DNA of 42,057 nucleotides, from positions 1-42,057 of the forward strand of contig DATBRV010000157.1 of NCBI GenBank assembly GCA_036560145.1. The letters are read 5' to 3'. The DNA comes from DATBRV01 sp036560145 (GTDB lineage: Bacteria; Myxococcota_A; UBA9160; SMWR01). This document shows positions 18,773-26,702 of this stretch, piece after piece; positions within the stretch are counted from its first letter, which is position 1, and every line of letters begins with the position of its first letter. A program made the translations under genes and the position numbers. The notes under the pieces were generated by a model that searched no databases, was not told the DNA's origin, and was given only the letters and a program-made list of their open reading frames with translations.

Positions 18773-20025
18773 CGCTCGATCGCTTGTTGATGGGCGCGTC
18801 GCCCGATCTGGCCCGCATCCTGGATGCGGCGCTGGACGGCCGCGAGCTCGGGGTCGCCGACGCGGAAAGGCTGCTGGTGGCGCAGGGCACGGATCTCTTC
18901 GCGCTGATGCAGGCGGCCGACCACGCCCGGCGCGCGGACAAGGGCGACGACATCAGCTTCGTGGTGAACCGCAACCTCAACTTCACCAACGTCTGCTACG
19001 TGGGCTGCTCGTTCTGCGGCTTCTCGCGCCACAAGGACGACCCGGACGCCTACGACCATCCGATGGAGCGGCTGCTCGCGAAGGCCCGCGACGCGGTGGC
19101 GCGCGGCGCCACCGAGCTGTGCATCCAGGGCGGGATCCATCCGAACAAGGATCACACCCACTACCGCGAGATCCTGGTCAGCCTGAAGCGCGAGTTCCCG
19201 CAGCTCCACATCCACGCCTTCTCGCCAGAGGAGATCGACTTCGGGCATCGCAAGAGCGAGATGCCGCTCCCGGACTACCTGCGCTGGCTGGTCGACGCGG
19301 GCCTGGGGACGATGCCCGGCACGGCGGCCGAGATCCTCGACGACTCCGTCCGCCAGGTGATCTCGCCGCGCAAGCTGAAGCGCGAGCGCTGGATCGAGAT
19401 CGTGAAGGCGGCGCACGGGATCGGCCTGCGCTCGACCTCGACGCTGATGTACGGCCACATCGAGCAGGCCTCGCACGTGGCGCAGCACCTCTCGCTGCTG
19501 CGCGAGATCCAGAAGCAGACGGGCGGGTTCACGGAGTTCGTGCCGCTCGGCTTCATCCACGAACGCAACGTGCTCTTCAACCACATGGGCGCGCGGGCCG
19601 GCTCGTCGATGCCCGAGGACGTGCGCCTGGTGGCGGTGGCCCGGCTCTTCCTGCGCCCCTGGATCACGAACATCCAGGTCTCGTGGGTGAAGATGGGCCC
19701 CAAGCTCGCGCAGCTCGGCCTGATGTCCGGCGCCAACGACTTCGGCGGGACGCTGATGGAGGAGTCGATCAGCCGCGAATCCGGCTCGCAGTTCGGCGAG
19801 AACCTGCCGGCCGAGGACATGCGCCGGCTGATCCGCGAGATCGGGCGCACGCCGATCGAGCGCAGCACCAGCTACGCGACGCTGCGACGCTACGACGATC
19901 CGGCGCTCGATCCGCCCTCGCTCGAGCCCAAGCGCGAGCGCGAGCTCTCCGGTCCGGAGCGCTGGCGCCTGGCGCAGGAGCAGGCCGCCGCGCGGCCGCC
20001 GGCGGCGCCGCCGCTGGTCAACTGA
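18769..20025 (+). CDS. cofH: FO synthase subunit CofH (radical SAM)
   Basis: A 418-residue radical SAM enzyme with Cys76, Cys80 and Cys83 in NVCYVGCSFCGF. It joins tyrosine to 5-amino-6-ribitylamino-uracil, the first half-reaction of FO (F420 core) synthesis. Family marks include ELCIQGGIHPNKDHTHY, HIHAFSPEEIDF, STSTLMYGH, EFVPLGFIHERN and SGANDFGGTLMEESISRESGS. Menaquinone MqnC/MqnE are related, but the pairing with cofG and these motifs favour CofH. Downstream F420 genes (cofC, cofD, cofE) are not in the window. The last 8 nt overlap the convergent dnaA. Confidence 0.93.
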   Translation: MTLDRLLMGASPDLARILDAALDGRELGVADAERLLVAQGTDLFALMQAADHARRADKGDDISFVVNRNLNFTNVCYVGCSFCGFSRHKDDPDAYDHPMERLLAKARDAVARGATELCIQGGIHPNKDHTHYREILVSLKREFPQLHIHAFSPEEIDFGHRKSEMPLPDYLRWLVDAGLGTMPGTAAEILDDSVRQVISPRKLKRERWIEIVKAAHGIGLRSTSTLMYGHIEQASHVAQHLSLLREIQKQTGGFTEFVPLGFIHERNVLFNHMGARAGSSMPEDVRLVAVARLFLRPWITNIQVSWVKMGPKLAQLGLMSGANDFGGTLMEESISRESGSQFGENLPAEDMRRLIREIGRTPIERSTSYATLRRYDDPALDPPSLEPKRERELSGPERWRLAQEQAAARPPAAPPLVN

Positions 20026-21394
20026 GCGGGCGGCTGCGCTCGAGCCGGTCCAGCCGCGCCGAGAGCTCCTCGACCTGGTAGCGCAGCGGGGCACGCTCCA
20101 GGATCCTGCGCTCCACCACCTTGACGGCGTTGCTCACGGCCGGATGATCGCGGTCGAAGGCGCGCGCGATCTCGACCAACGGCAGGCTCGTGTAGCGGCG
20201 GCACAGGTACATGGCGAGCTGGCGCGGGATCAGCACGTCCTTGCGCCGCGAGCGCGCCGCGAGCGCCTCCGGCGCCATCCCGAAGAAGAGCGCGACGGTG
20301 CGGATCACGAGCGTCGCGTCCAGCCGGCCGCGCGGCTCGGGGGCGGCGAGCTTGCGCAGCGCCGCCTCGGTCAGCTCGAGGTCGATCGGCCGCTTCATCA
20401 GCGACGCCATCGCGACCAGCTGGATCAGCACACCCTCGAGGTCGCGCACGCTGCCGCGGGCTCCCTCGACGAGCCGGTCGAGACAGTCGTCGGGAACCCC
20501 GACGCCGCCGGCGGAGGCCTTGGCGCGCAGGATCCGGCGGCGCACCGCGGCGTCCGGCGGCTCCAGCTCCGCCACCAGCCCCGCCACCATCTGCGAGCAC
20601 AGGCGCGGCTCGAAGCCGTCGCTGCGCCGCGGCAGGCGGTCGGCCGAGAGCACCACGCGCACGCCCGCGTCGAGCAGGTGGACGAGGGTGTGGAAGAGCT
20701 CGAGCTGCGTCGCCGTCTTGGAGCCGAGGAACTGCACGTCCTCGATCACCAGCAGCTGGCAGCCGCGCCGGAAGCGCTGCTTGAAGGGCTCCATGCGCTT
20801 GCTGCGGATCGCCGTCATGAACTCGCTGGTGAAGCCCTCGGCCGAGGTGTAGACGGCGCCTTCGCTCCCGCAACGGCGCGCCTCGGCGACGATCGCGCGC
20901 GCCAGGTGCGTCTTGCCGAGGCCCTGCTCGGAGACGAGGAAGAGCGGGTTCAAGCTCTGCTGTCGACTCTGCGCGAGCGCCAGCGAGGCCTCGCGCGCGA
21001 GGGCGTTGCAGGGCCCCACCACGAAGCTGTCGAACGTGTACGGCAGCGTGCGCTGCGCGGGCGGCGCAGGCGCGGGCTGCGGCGCGGCAGCGCACGGCGC
21101 GGGCGCCGTCGCCCGCTCGCGCGGCGCAGGCCCCGGCCGCTCCGCTCCGGCCCTCGCCACCGCGAGCGAGACGAGCAGCGCGCGCCCGGCCTGCTCGGCG
21201 AGCAGCGCCGCGATCCGCGGCAGGTAGCGCTCGCGCACCCGTTCCATGTGGAACGCGGTGGGGCAGAGCAGGCGCAGACCTTCGCCCTCGACCTCGGCCG
21301 CCAGGGGGCGCAGCCAGGCCTCCAGCGCGAACGCCGGCAGATCGCTGCCGAGACGGCGCAGAACGCCGTCCCACAACTCTTGGTGGGAGGTCAT
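20018..21394 (-). CDS. dnaA: DnaA-type replication initiator, divergent
   Basis: A 458-residue protein with all four DnaA domains: I (1-75, LWDGVLRRLGSDLPAFALEAWLRPL), a Pro/Ala linker, AAA+ (115-345) and a DNA-binding domain IV (355-430). It departs from consensus at key points. The P-loop reads SEQGLGKT (155-162) instead of GxxGLGKT; Walker B is VIEDVQF with Glu218-Asp219; and the base-contacting signature DHTTV is DHPAV (416-420). The signature helix SVRDLEGVL is kept. An N-terminal extension to 21454 is possible; I chose MTSHQELW, where domain I begins, although its Shine-Dalgarno is weak. No dnaN follows. It may be the main DnaA of a divergent lineage or a second paralogue. Confidence 0.85.
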   Translation of the reverse strand: MTSHQELWDGVLRRLGSDLPAFALEAWLRPLAAEVEGEGLRLLCPTAFHMERVRERYLPRIAALLAEQAGRALLVSLAVARAGAERPGPAPRERATAPAPCAAAPQPAPAPPAQRTLPYTFDSFVVGPCNALAREASLALAQSRQQSLNPLFLVSEQGLGKTHLARAIVAEARRCGSEGAVYTSAEGFTSEFMTAIRSKRMEPFKQRFRRGCQLLVIEDVQFLGSKTATQLELFHTLVHLLDAGVRVVLSADRLPRRSDGFEPRLCSQMVAGLVAELEPPDAAVRRRILRAKASAGGVGVPDDCLDRLVEGARGSVRDLEGVLIQLVAMASLMKRPIDLELTEAALRKLAAPEPRGRLDATLVIRTVALFFGMAPEALAARSRRKDVLIPRQLAMYLCRRYTSLPLVEIARAFDRDHPAVSNAVKVVERRILERAPLRYQVEELSARLDRLERSRPLS

Positions 21395-21516
21395 GAATTT
21401 TTCCGAAATGAAGGATTTTTCGGGAGCCCTGGAACCGAATCCCCATCCATCCAACCCTGAGGCGCGCCGAGTAGACCACGCGCGCGGCGCCCTCGCAATC
21501 CCGACAGCGAGCGATC

Positions 21517-21530
21517 GAGGCGGTCGCCTC
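21517..21530. repeat. Inverted repeat GAGGCG-GT-CGCCTC
   Basis: Perfect 6-bp arms with a 2-bp centre in the dnaA upstream region. Could be a regulator site; in DNA this GC-rich it may also be chance. Confidence 0.3.
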
Positions 21531-21572
21531 TACACACGGCTGTCACCCGGGATAGGTACGGATCAGCGACGG

Positions 21573-21586
21573 AAAACCGCGGTTTT
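21573..21586. repeat. 14-bp perfect palindrome upstream of dnaA
   Basis: AAAACCGCGGTTTT, about 180 bp behind the dnaA start. Its AT-rich flanks around CCGCGG stand out against the local composition and have the shape of a dimeric regulator site. Confidence 0.5.
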
Positions 21587-21754
21587 GCAATGGGATCGCG
21601 ATTCGATTCCGGGGACTTCGCGGCCAGCCTTGAGGCGCCGCCGCGGGTTTCCGGGGGGCGCCGCGCCGGCCGCCGCCGCCATTTCAGAATCTCGCTTTTT
21701 CAGCGATTTTCGCCAGATATCAAGTCTTTTCGAGGCTATTCAGCGAGGCCGCGC

Positions 21755-22417
21755 TCAGTGGATCGCGTCGGAACCGGCGCTGACGGGATGGTTGTGCAGG
21801 GCGGCCTGGAAGCCGAGGATCGAGATCAGCCGTTCGTAGCGTTCGGGGACGGAGGAAGCCTCGAGCAGGCCCTGCTTCTCGGTGCTCGCGAAGGCGAAGG
21901 CGTTCGCGAGCGCGTTGACGAAGGTGACGTCGTCGACGTCGCGAAACAGGTCCGCGGTGAGCGGCCGCTCGCTGCCGGCCGCGCTCGCGATCTCCGCCAC
22001 CAGCTCGATCGCGCGGTGGCGCAGCGCGAGCACGCGCGGGCGCGCCGCGGCGTCGAAGGCGTCCTCGAGCCGCTCGATCTCGGCGACGCGGTAGAGGCGG
22101 CTGGAATCGGGCGCGCTCTCGCTCAGGATGCGGAAGCGCTGCGTGCCCAGCAGCAGGAGGTTGAAACGGCCGTCGGGCAGGCGCTTGGCGTCCGTGATCC
22201 GGCCTTCGCAACCCACGCCGAAGACCGGCGGATCCCCCGCCATCGCGTCCACGCGCTCGGGCCGCACCGCCACCATCCCGATCTTTCGATCACCGGCGAG
22301 CGTGTGCTCGGTCATCTGGCGATAGCGCGGCTCGAAGATGTGCAGCGGGGCCTGCACGCCCGGGAACAGGACGACGTTGGCGAGGGGGAACAGGGGCAAT
22401 CTCTCGCTTCCCGACAT
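21755..22417 (-). CDS. Lon N-terminal (substrate-binding) domain protein
   Basis: A 220-residue stand-alone Lon N-terminal domain without the AAA+ and protease parts. LPLFPLANVVLFPGVQAPLHIFEPRYRQM is the classic opening, followed by GCEGRITDAKRLPDGRFNLLLLGTQRFRI. Such proteins are common and their roles are poorly known; they may bind unfolded peptides. An alternative ATG at 22438 would add 7 residues. The chosen ATG lacks a Shine-Dalgarno and has an extended -10 TGATACCTT 7 nt upstream, suggesting a leaderless transcript. Confidence 0.88.
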   Translation of the reverse strand: MSGSERLPLFPLANVVLFPGVQAPLHIFEPRYRQMTEHTLAGDRKIGMVAVRPERVDAMAGDPPVFGVGCEGRITDAKRLPDGRFNLLLLGTQRFRILSESAPDSSRLYRVAEIERLEDAFDAAARPRVLALRHRAIELVAEIASAAGSERPLTADLFRDVDDVTFVNALANAFAFASTEKQGLLEASSVPERYERLISILGFQAALHNHPVSAGSDAIH

Positions 22418-22424
22418 GCCCCAA

Positions 22425-22433
22425 AAGGTATCA
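22425..22433 (-). promoter_or_regulatory. Extended -10 promoter, leaderless start of the Lon N-domain gene
   Basis: TGATACCTT on the minus strand, ending 7 nt before the ATG at 22417. Initiation would fall on or next to the start codon. Confidence 0.45.
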
Positions 22434-22486
22434 CGCATGCGGGACCTTGACGGAATCCCCGCCCGGCCGAAGACTCGCAGCGCGGC

Positions 22487-22873
22487 ATGGACGAGCGACT
22501 GGCGCACGGGCTGATGCAGCGGCTCAACGCGGATGCGCAGCGCATCGCCCGCCGCTTCGGGCTCCGCTACAAGGAGATCGCGGCCGAGCGCGCCAACGTG
22601 AAGCGGCGCTACGGCGTCTGCTACGCCGACGGCTCGATCCGGATCCGCCTGCGGCATACGCTGACCGGGCGCTCGCTCAAGTACTCGAGCCTGGTGAACA
22701 CGCTCTGCCACGAGCTCGCGCACCTGCGCCACTTCAACCACGGCCTGCGCTTCCGGGCCTTCTACGGCGAGCTGCTCGACTATGCGCGGCGCGAGGGCAT
22801 CTACCAGCCCGGCCGGACGCAGCCGGCGCGCGAGGCTCCGCGCGAGCCGGCGGCCCAGCTCACGCTCTTTTAG
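22487..22873 (+). CDS. SprT/YgjP-like zinc metallopeptidase with C-terminal clamp-type motif
   Basis: A 128-residue protein. The zinc motif is HELAH (75-79) with a further His85 in RHFNH, as in the SprT/WLM/YgjP-like minigluzincins. RRYGVCYADGSIRIRL resembles the beta-strand edge before the active-site helix. The last five residues are QLTLF, which matches the bacterial sliding-clamp-binding consensus QL(S/D)LF and sits on a flexible Pro/Ala/Arg tail. SprT-like proteases in eukaryotes degrade DNA-protein crosslinks and bind PCNA; a parallel role here is inference only. It lies one gene from dnaA. Confidence 0.83.
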   Translation: MDERLAHGLMQRLNADAQRIARRFGLRYKEIAAERANVKRRYGVCYADGSIRIRLRHTLTGRSLKYSSLVNTLCHELAHLRHFNHGLRFRAFYGELLDYARREGIYQPGRTQPAREAPREPAAQLTLF

Positions 22874-22889
22874 TTGGGTTGGGTACGGA

Positions 22890-23093
22890 TCAGGACTTGC
22901 TGAGCTGGTCGTACTCTTCGAGGGTGTTGGGGCCCTCTTCGACCTTGGCCTGGATGTCCTCGCAGGCGACCGCCTTGTCGAGGATCTCCCGGATCAGGCC
23001 CTCGACCGTCAGCTCGTCGTACTCGGCCATGGCGTCTTCGAGCGCGCTCTCGGAGACGCGGAAGGCGAGTGAAAGCTTGATCTTCACGTCCAT
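22890..23093 (-). CDS. Small conserved-looking acidic protein, unknown
   Basis: 67 residues beginning MDVKIKLSLAFRV and ending in an acidic helix (EEGPNTLEEYDQLSKS). No motif or domain recognised. The frame is open much further upstream, but codons before 23093 belong to an A/T-rich noncoding stretch. The start is the only ATG near the likely N terminus; there is no good Shine-Dalgarno. It converges with the SprT-like gene, 16 nt away. Confidence 0.6.
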   Translation of the reverse strand: MDVKIKLSLAFRVSESALEDAMAEYDELTVEGLIREILDKAVACEDIQAKVEEGPNTLEEYDQLSKS

Positions 23094-23155
23094 CCTAAGT
23101 GGCTGAAAAGAAAGAGGTTTTTTGAAAGCGGCGAAAGCATACACCAGCGTTGTGC

Positions 23156-23170
23156 AAACCGCGACGGTTT
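23156..23170. repeat. Inverted repeat AAACCG-CGA-CGGTTT
   Basis: Perfect 6-bp arms around CGA in the 98-bp gap upstream of the small acidic-protein gene. It resembles the AAAACCGCGGTTTT palindrome near dnaA (shared AAACCG and CGGTTT halves, different spacing). Confidence 0.4.
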
Positions 23171-23191
23171 CTGGGCGACTTTTCTCGATTT

Positions 23192-23677
23192 TCAGGTGTC
23201 GCCGCGCGCGGCGTCCGCGCGCACCTGGGCGGCCAGGAGCGCAAGGGTGCTTAAACCCACGGTCAGGAAGATCGCGACCGAGGCCCGGTGTAGAACCTGG
23301 AAGCGCGCGGCCAGCTCCGGGCTGCCCTCGGGCCCGAAGACGAGCGGACGGATCGCCGCGATCTGCGGTGTGATGCCGAGCTCCGAGTACGCGCAGAGCG
23401 CCGCCGCCACGAGCGGGAGGACGAACAGCAGGGCGCCGCCACCGCGTCGGCGCGCGAGCAGCGCGAGCAGCACGCCCGCCGCCACGCCATACCAATGCAG
23501 CGCGCTCACGATGGGGCCCACGAGCTGCCCGGCGACCTGCGTCGAAGGCAGCACGCGGAAGGCGGTGGGCGCCACCAGCAGCCCGAAGCCCGCCCACGAG
23601 CCGATCCAGCCGGCGAGCAGCAACCTCGCGAAGAACTCGAGCGTGATCTCGCGCGGGGAGCGCGGGTGCGCGGCCAT
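23192..23677 (-). CDS. DUF4149-type integral membrane protein
   Basis: 161 residues with about four membrane helices. The first helix reads LLLAGWIGSWAGFGLLVAPTAFRVLP, the DUF4149/TMEM205-like opening, and a later LHWYG and LHRAS keep the helix-end His residues. Function unknown for the family. It begins 9 nt after the phosphotransferase stop on the same strand, with a TGCTATAGA element overlapping that stop. Confidence 0.78.
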   Translation of the reverse strand: MAAHPRSPREITLEFFARLLLAGWIGSWAGFGLLVAPTAFRVLPSTQVAGQLVGPIVSALHWYGVAAGVLLALLARRRGGGALLFVLPLVAAALCAYSELGITPQIAAIRPLVFGPEGSPELAARFQVLHRASVAIFLTVGLSTLALLAAQVRADAARGDT

Positions 23678-23686
23678 CGGCCCACT

Positions 23687-24760
23687 CTATAGCAGCGAAG
23701 GGTGCGCGGGCGGAGCGAGCAGCCAGGCGCGCCCCGCGTCGACCGCGCGCAACGCGAGCTCGTCGCTGGCGAGCTCGGGGATGCGCGCCGCGCCGAGCGT
23801 GCGGCGCAGCATCTCGACCCCCGCATGCAGCATGGCGTCGCCGAAAGCGACCTTGAGGGCTCCGCCCAGCGCGCCCGAGTACGCCGACCAGAGGGCGCCC
23901 ACGGCGGGCGCCGCGGCGCGCGGATCGCCGCGCGCGAGCGCGCGTAGCCAAAGGTTGCCGGCGAGCTGTCCGATCTCGAAGGCGGGGTCGCCCACGTGCG
24001 CGATCTCGGCGTCGAGCAGCTTCGGCGCGCCCGCCGCGACCAGCACGTTGGTTGGCTGCACGTCGGCGTGGACCAGCGCGATCGCGAGCTCGCGATACCG
24101 GACGTGGGCCGCGTCGATGCGCCGGAGCAGATCCGCGTCGGCGGCGAGCGCCGACGCGCGCCGCCGGAGCGCGGGCGAGAGCGGGAAATCGTTGGCTCGA
24201 AAGGGCAGCGCGAAGATGTGCTCGCCGTGCAGCGCGCGCATCTCCGCATTCTCGAAGCGGGCGGCCAGCGAGGGATCGCGCGTTCCCGCGTGAACGGCGC
24301 CCAGGAAGCGGCCGAGCGCGGCCGCCACCCGGGTGGCGTCGTCGCCGCGCGCGAGCACGGCGTCGAGTCGCTCCGCGCCGGCCAGGTCTTCCAGCACGAG
24401 CGTCTTGCGCTCGGCATCGAAGCGATGGACGCGCGGGCAGAGGCCCTCGCGGTCGAAGGGCGCCACGCAGGCGTACCAGCGCGCTTCGAATTCGATCCGC
24501 CGGGTCGAGACGCGGTACTCGGGAAAGCGCTCGAGCGCGGGACGCGCCTGCTTCACGACGACCGAGTACGGGCGCGCGCTCGAGCGCACGCGCCGGACCC
24601 AGTTGATGTTGCCCTCGCCGGCCGGCTCGACGATGACGGGCTCGCCGGGGGTGAGAAGCCCCAGGCTCGCCAGGTAACCCGGCAGGTCCGCCTCGCGGAG
24701 CGCGATCTGCGCGCTCACGCTCGGGCAGTCCGCGTGCAGAAAGTCCTCAAGCCCCGGCAA
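23687..24760 (-). CDS. Aminoglycoside-phosphotransferase-fold kinase
   Basis: A 357-residue member of the APH/choline kinase/methylthioribose kinase fold. The catalytic loop is HADVQPTN (Brenner motif HxDxxxxN) and the Mg loop is LLDAEIAHVGDPAFEIG, both intact; GEGNINWV gives the nucleotide loop and VVVKQ the ATP-anchoring Lys. The GNINWV and FEIGQLAGNLWL wording is closest to methylthioribose kinase-like proteins; no methionine salvage genes are adjacent, so the substrate is open. The start is uncertain: TTG at 24760 or GTG at 24718, neither with a clear Shine-Dalgarno. Confidence 0.75.
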   Translation of the reverse strand: MPGLEDFLHADCPSVSAQIALREADLPGYLASLGLLTPGEPVIVEPAGEGNINWVRRVRSSARPYSVVVKQARPALERFPEYRVSTRRIEFEARWYACVAPFDREGLCPRVHRFDAERKTLVLEDLAGAERLDAVLARGDDATRVAAALGRFLGAVHAGTRDPSLAARFENAEMRALHGEHIFALPFRANDFPLSPALRRRASALAADADLLRRIDAAHVRYRELAIALVHADVQPTNVLVAAGAPKLLDAEIAHVGDPAFEIGQLAGNLWLRALARGDPRAAAPAVGALWSAYSGALGGALKVAFGDAMLHAGVEMLRRTLGAARIPELASDELALRAVDAGRAWLLAPPAHPSLL

Positions 24761-24820
24761 GAGGCGCCGATCAGTACTTCAGATCTGAGCCGAATCTGGG
24801 GGGGTGAGGCTCGGACGGGA

Positions 24821-24848
24821 CGCCCCGGGACCGCAAGGTTCCGGGGCG
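24821..24848 (-). terminator. Strong hairpin between thiC and the phosphotransferase
   Basis: Two 12-nt arms (CGCCCCGGGACC and GGTTCCGGGGCG on the plus strand) with one G-T pair and a 4-nt GCAA loop, 22 nt after the thiC stop. There is no T tract on either side, so intrinsic termination is doubtful. It could protect the thiC 3' end or cause pausing. Confidence 0.5.
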
Positions 24849-24870
24849 CCTTGCTTTGGGCCGCCAAGCT

Positions 24871-26619
24871 TCAAGCCGCGGGCGGCGCGCCGAGCGGCTC
24901 CAGCGTGAGCGGGTCGAGCGCCTCGGACTGAAGCCTGCGGGCGGCGGCCGGCTCCAGCTCGTCGCTGTGACAGTGCGCCTTCTGCCCTTCCCGCGCGCCC
25001 ATCGCCCGGCGCGTCTTGCTCGCAAGGCGATGGATCTCGGCGGGCTCGAGCACGCCGCGCTGCTCGAGGATCGCGCGCTGCTCGGGCGAGAGCGCGTCCG
25101 TCACGCGCGCCTGCTCCCAGCGGTAGGCGGCGTCCTTCCCGCTCGTGAACTCCACGATCTCCTTGCTGATCCGCACCGAGCACCAATCGTGTCCGCACAT
25201 CGCGCAGAAGTCGGTGTCGACGTCGAGGTCTTCGTCGTGGTAGGCGCGCGCCAAATCGGGATCGAACGAGAGTTCGAAGTGCTTCTCCCAGTTGAGGGCG
25301 GCGCGCGCCTTGGTCAGCTCGTCGTCGCGGTCGCGCGCGCCCGGGATTCCGAGGGCGATGTCGGCGGCGTGGGCTGCGATCTTGTAGGCGACCACGCCCT
25401 GCTTGACGTCGTCCTTCTTGGGCAGCCCGAGGTGTTCCTTGGGCGTCACGTAGCAGAGCATGGCGGCGCCGTGGTAGGCCGCGGCGGTGGCGCCGATGCA
25501 GCTCGTGATGTGGTCGTAGCCCGGGAAGATGTCGGTGACGAGGGGGCCGAGCACGTAGAAGGGCGCCCCATGACAGAGCTGGCGCTGTAGCTTCATGTTG
25601 TATTCGATCTGGTCGAAGGGGACGTGCCCCGGGCCTTCCACCATCACCTGGCAGCCGTTCGCCCAGGCGCGCTCCGTGAGCCGGCCCAGCGTGGAGAGCT
25701 CGGCGAGCTGCGCCGCGTCGGTGGCGTCGGCGAGCCCGCCCGGCCGCAGGCCGTCGCCGATCGAGAAGGTCACGTCGTAGCGGCGCAGGATCGCGCAGAT
25801 CTCGTCCCACAGCTCGGTCATCGGATTCTGGCGTCCGTGCACCAGCATCCACTTGGCGAGCAGCGAGCCGCCCCGGCTCACGATTCCGATCAGCCGGTCG
25901 CGCACCAGCGGCAGGTGCTCGCGCAGCACGCCGGCGTGCACGGTGAAGTAGTCGACTCCCTGGCGCGCCTGGTGCTCGAGGCCCTCCAGGATGGCCGCCT
26001 CGTCGAGATCCTCGAGCTTGCGCCCGATGATCATCGAGTAGATCGGAACGGTTCCGATCGGGAGCGTCGCGGCGCGCACGATCGCCTCGCGCGTGCGGTC
26101 GAGATCGCCGCCGGTCGAGAGATCCATCACGGTGTCGGCGCCCCAGCGCTCCGCCCAGCTCAGCTTCTCGACTTCCTCTTCGGTGCCGCTCGAGACCGGC
26201 GAGGCGCCCATGTTGGCGTTCACCTTCGTCAGGCTCGCGCGGCCGATGCACATCGGGTCGAGGCCGAGGCCGCGATGGACCCGGTTGGCGGGGATCACCA
26301 TGCGGCCGGCCGCCACCTCGTCGCGCACCTGCTCGGCGGTGAGGTGTGGCTCGCGCTCGGCGACCCGGCGCATCTCGGGCGTGATCACGCCGAGCCGGGC
26401 GTGCTCGAGCTGGGTCACCGGCAGGAAGCCCGCGGGCGGGGTCCAGCGCCCGTCGATCCTTCGCCAGTCGCCCGGCATGAAGTCCCAGGCCGTCTTGTCG
26501 GAAGGCTGAGGCATGCCCGGCGTGTCCGGAGACGCGAACGAGCGCGGGCCTCCGATCTGGCTCGGAAGCGCGAAACTCCCAGGTGTCGTTCCCTGGCGCG
26601 GGATCGAGGGGCTCGTCAT
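24871..26619 (-). CDS. thiC: Phosphomethylpyrimidine synthase
   Basis: A 582-residue radical SAM enzyme that converts aminoimidazole ribotide to HMP phosphate for thiamine. Signatures: PANRVHRGLGLDPMCIGR, VNANMGASP, DLSTGGD, VPIYSMI, YFTVHAG, SRGGSLLAKWM, SIGDGLRPG, QVMVEGPGHVPFDQIEYNM, and the C-terminal cluster FCAMCGHDWCS (C-x2-C-x4-C). The length and N-terminal extension match the bacterial ThiC form. GGAG lies 8 nt before the ATG. The upstream gap of about 80 bp has no sequence resembling a TPP riboswitch, which often controls this gene. Confidence 0.95.
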   Translation of the reverse strand: MTSPSIPRQGTTPGSFALPSQIGGPRSFASPDTPGMPQPSDKTAWDFMPGDWRRIDGRWTPPAGFLPVTQLEHARLGVITPEMRRVAEREPHLTAEQVRDEVAAGRMVIPANRVHRGLGLDPMCIGRASLTKVNANMGASPVSSGTEEEVEKLSWAERWGADTVMDLSTGGDLDRTREAIVRAATLPIGTVPIYSMIIGRKLEDLDEAAILEGLEHQARQGVDYFTVHAGVLREHLPLVRDRLIGIVSRGGSLLAKWMLVHGRQNPMTELWDEICAILRRYDVTFSIGDGLRPGGLADATDAAQLAELSTLGRLTERAWANGCQVMVEGPGHVPFDQIEYNMKLQRQLCHGAPFYVLGPLVTDIFPGYDHITSCIGATAAAYHGAAMLCYVTPKEHLGLPKKDDVKQGVVAYKIAAHAADIALGIPGARDRDDELTKARAALNWEKHFELSFDPDLARAYHDEDLDVDTDFCAMCGHDWCSVRISKEIVEFTSGKDAAYRWEQARVTDALSPEQRAILEQRGVLEPAEIHRLASKTRRAMGAREGQKAHCHSDELEPAAARRLQSEALDPLTLEPLGAPPAA

Positions 26620-26683
26620 GGGGGGTGCTCCGTTCGCGTCGAAGCTACCACCGCGCTCCCCGGTGCTCAAGGCGCGCGGAGCC

Positions 26684-26692
26684 TGCTACCGT
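26684..26692 (+). promoter_or_regulatory. Extended -10 promoter of the M28 peptidase gene
   Basis: TGCTACCGT ending 10 nt before the ATG; no Shine-Dalgarno between. The same nonamer precedes the CcmI-domain lipoprotein gene. Confidence 0.45.
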
Positions 26693-26702
26693 CGACGCGC
26701 CG

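Larger units (their letters stand above)
21395..21754. other. 360-bp noncoding gap upstream of dnaA
   Basis: The only gap over 300 bp. It lies behind dnaA and after the end of the Lon N-domain gene. It has AT-richer patches (21395-21425 and 21680-21745), a 14-bp perfect palindrome at 21573-21586, an inverted repeat at 21517-21530 and a small TCGCT/AGCGA hairpin at 21692-21706. I looked for DnaA boxes (TTATNCACA and its complement) and found none close to consensus. It is probably the dnaA regulatory region; an origin is possible but unsupported by boxes. Confidence 0.5.

Noticed and set aside
21395..21754. oriC with DnaA boxes
   Set aside because: No sequence close to TTATNCACA on either strand; AT-richer patches alone are not enough.
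24779..24799. CAGAT/ATCTG inverted repeat after the thiC hairpin as a second terminator
   Set aside because: Only 5-bp arms with a 9-nt loop and no T tract.
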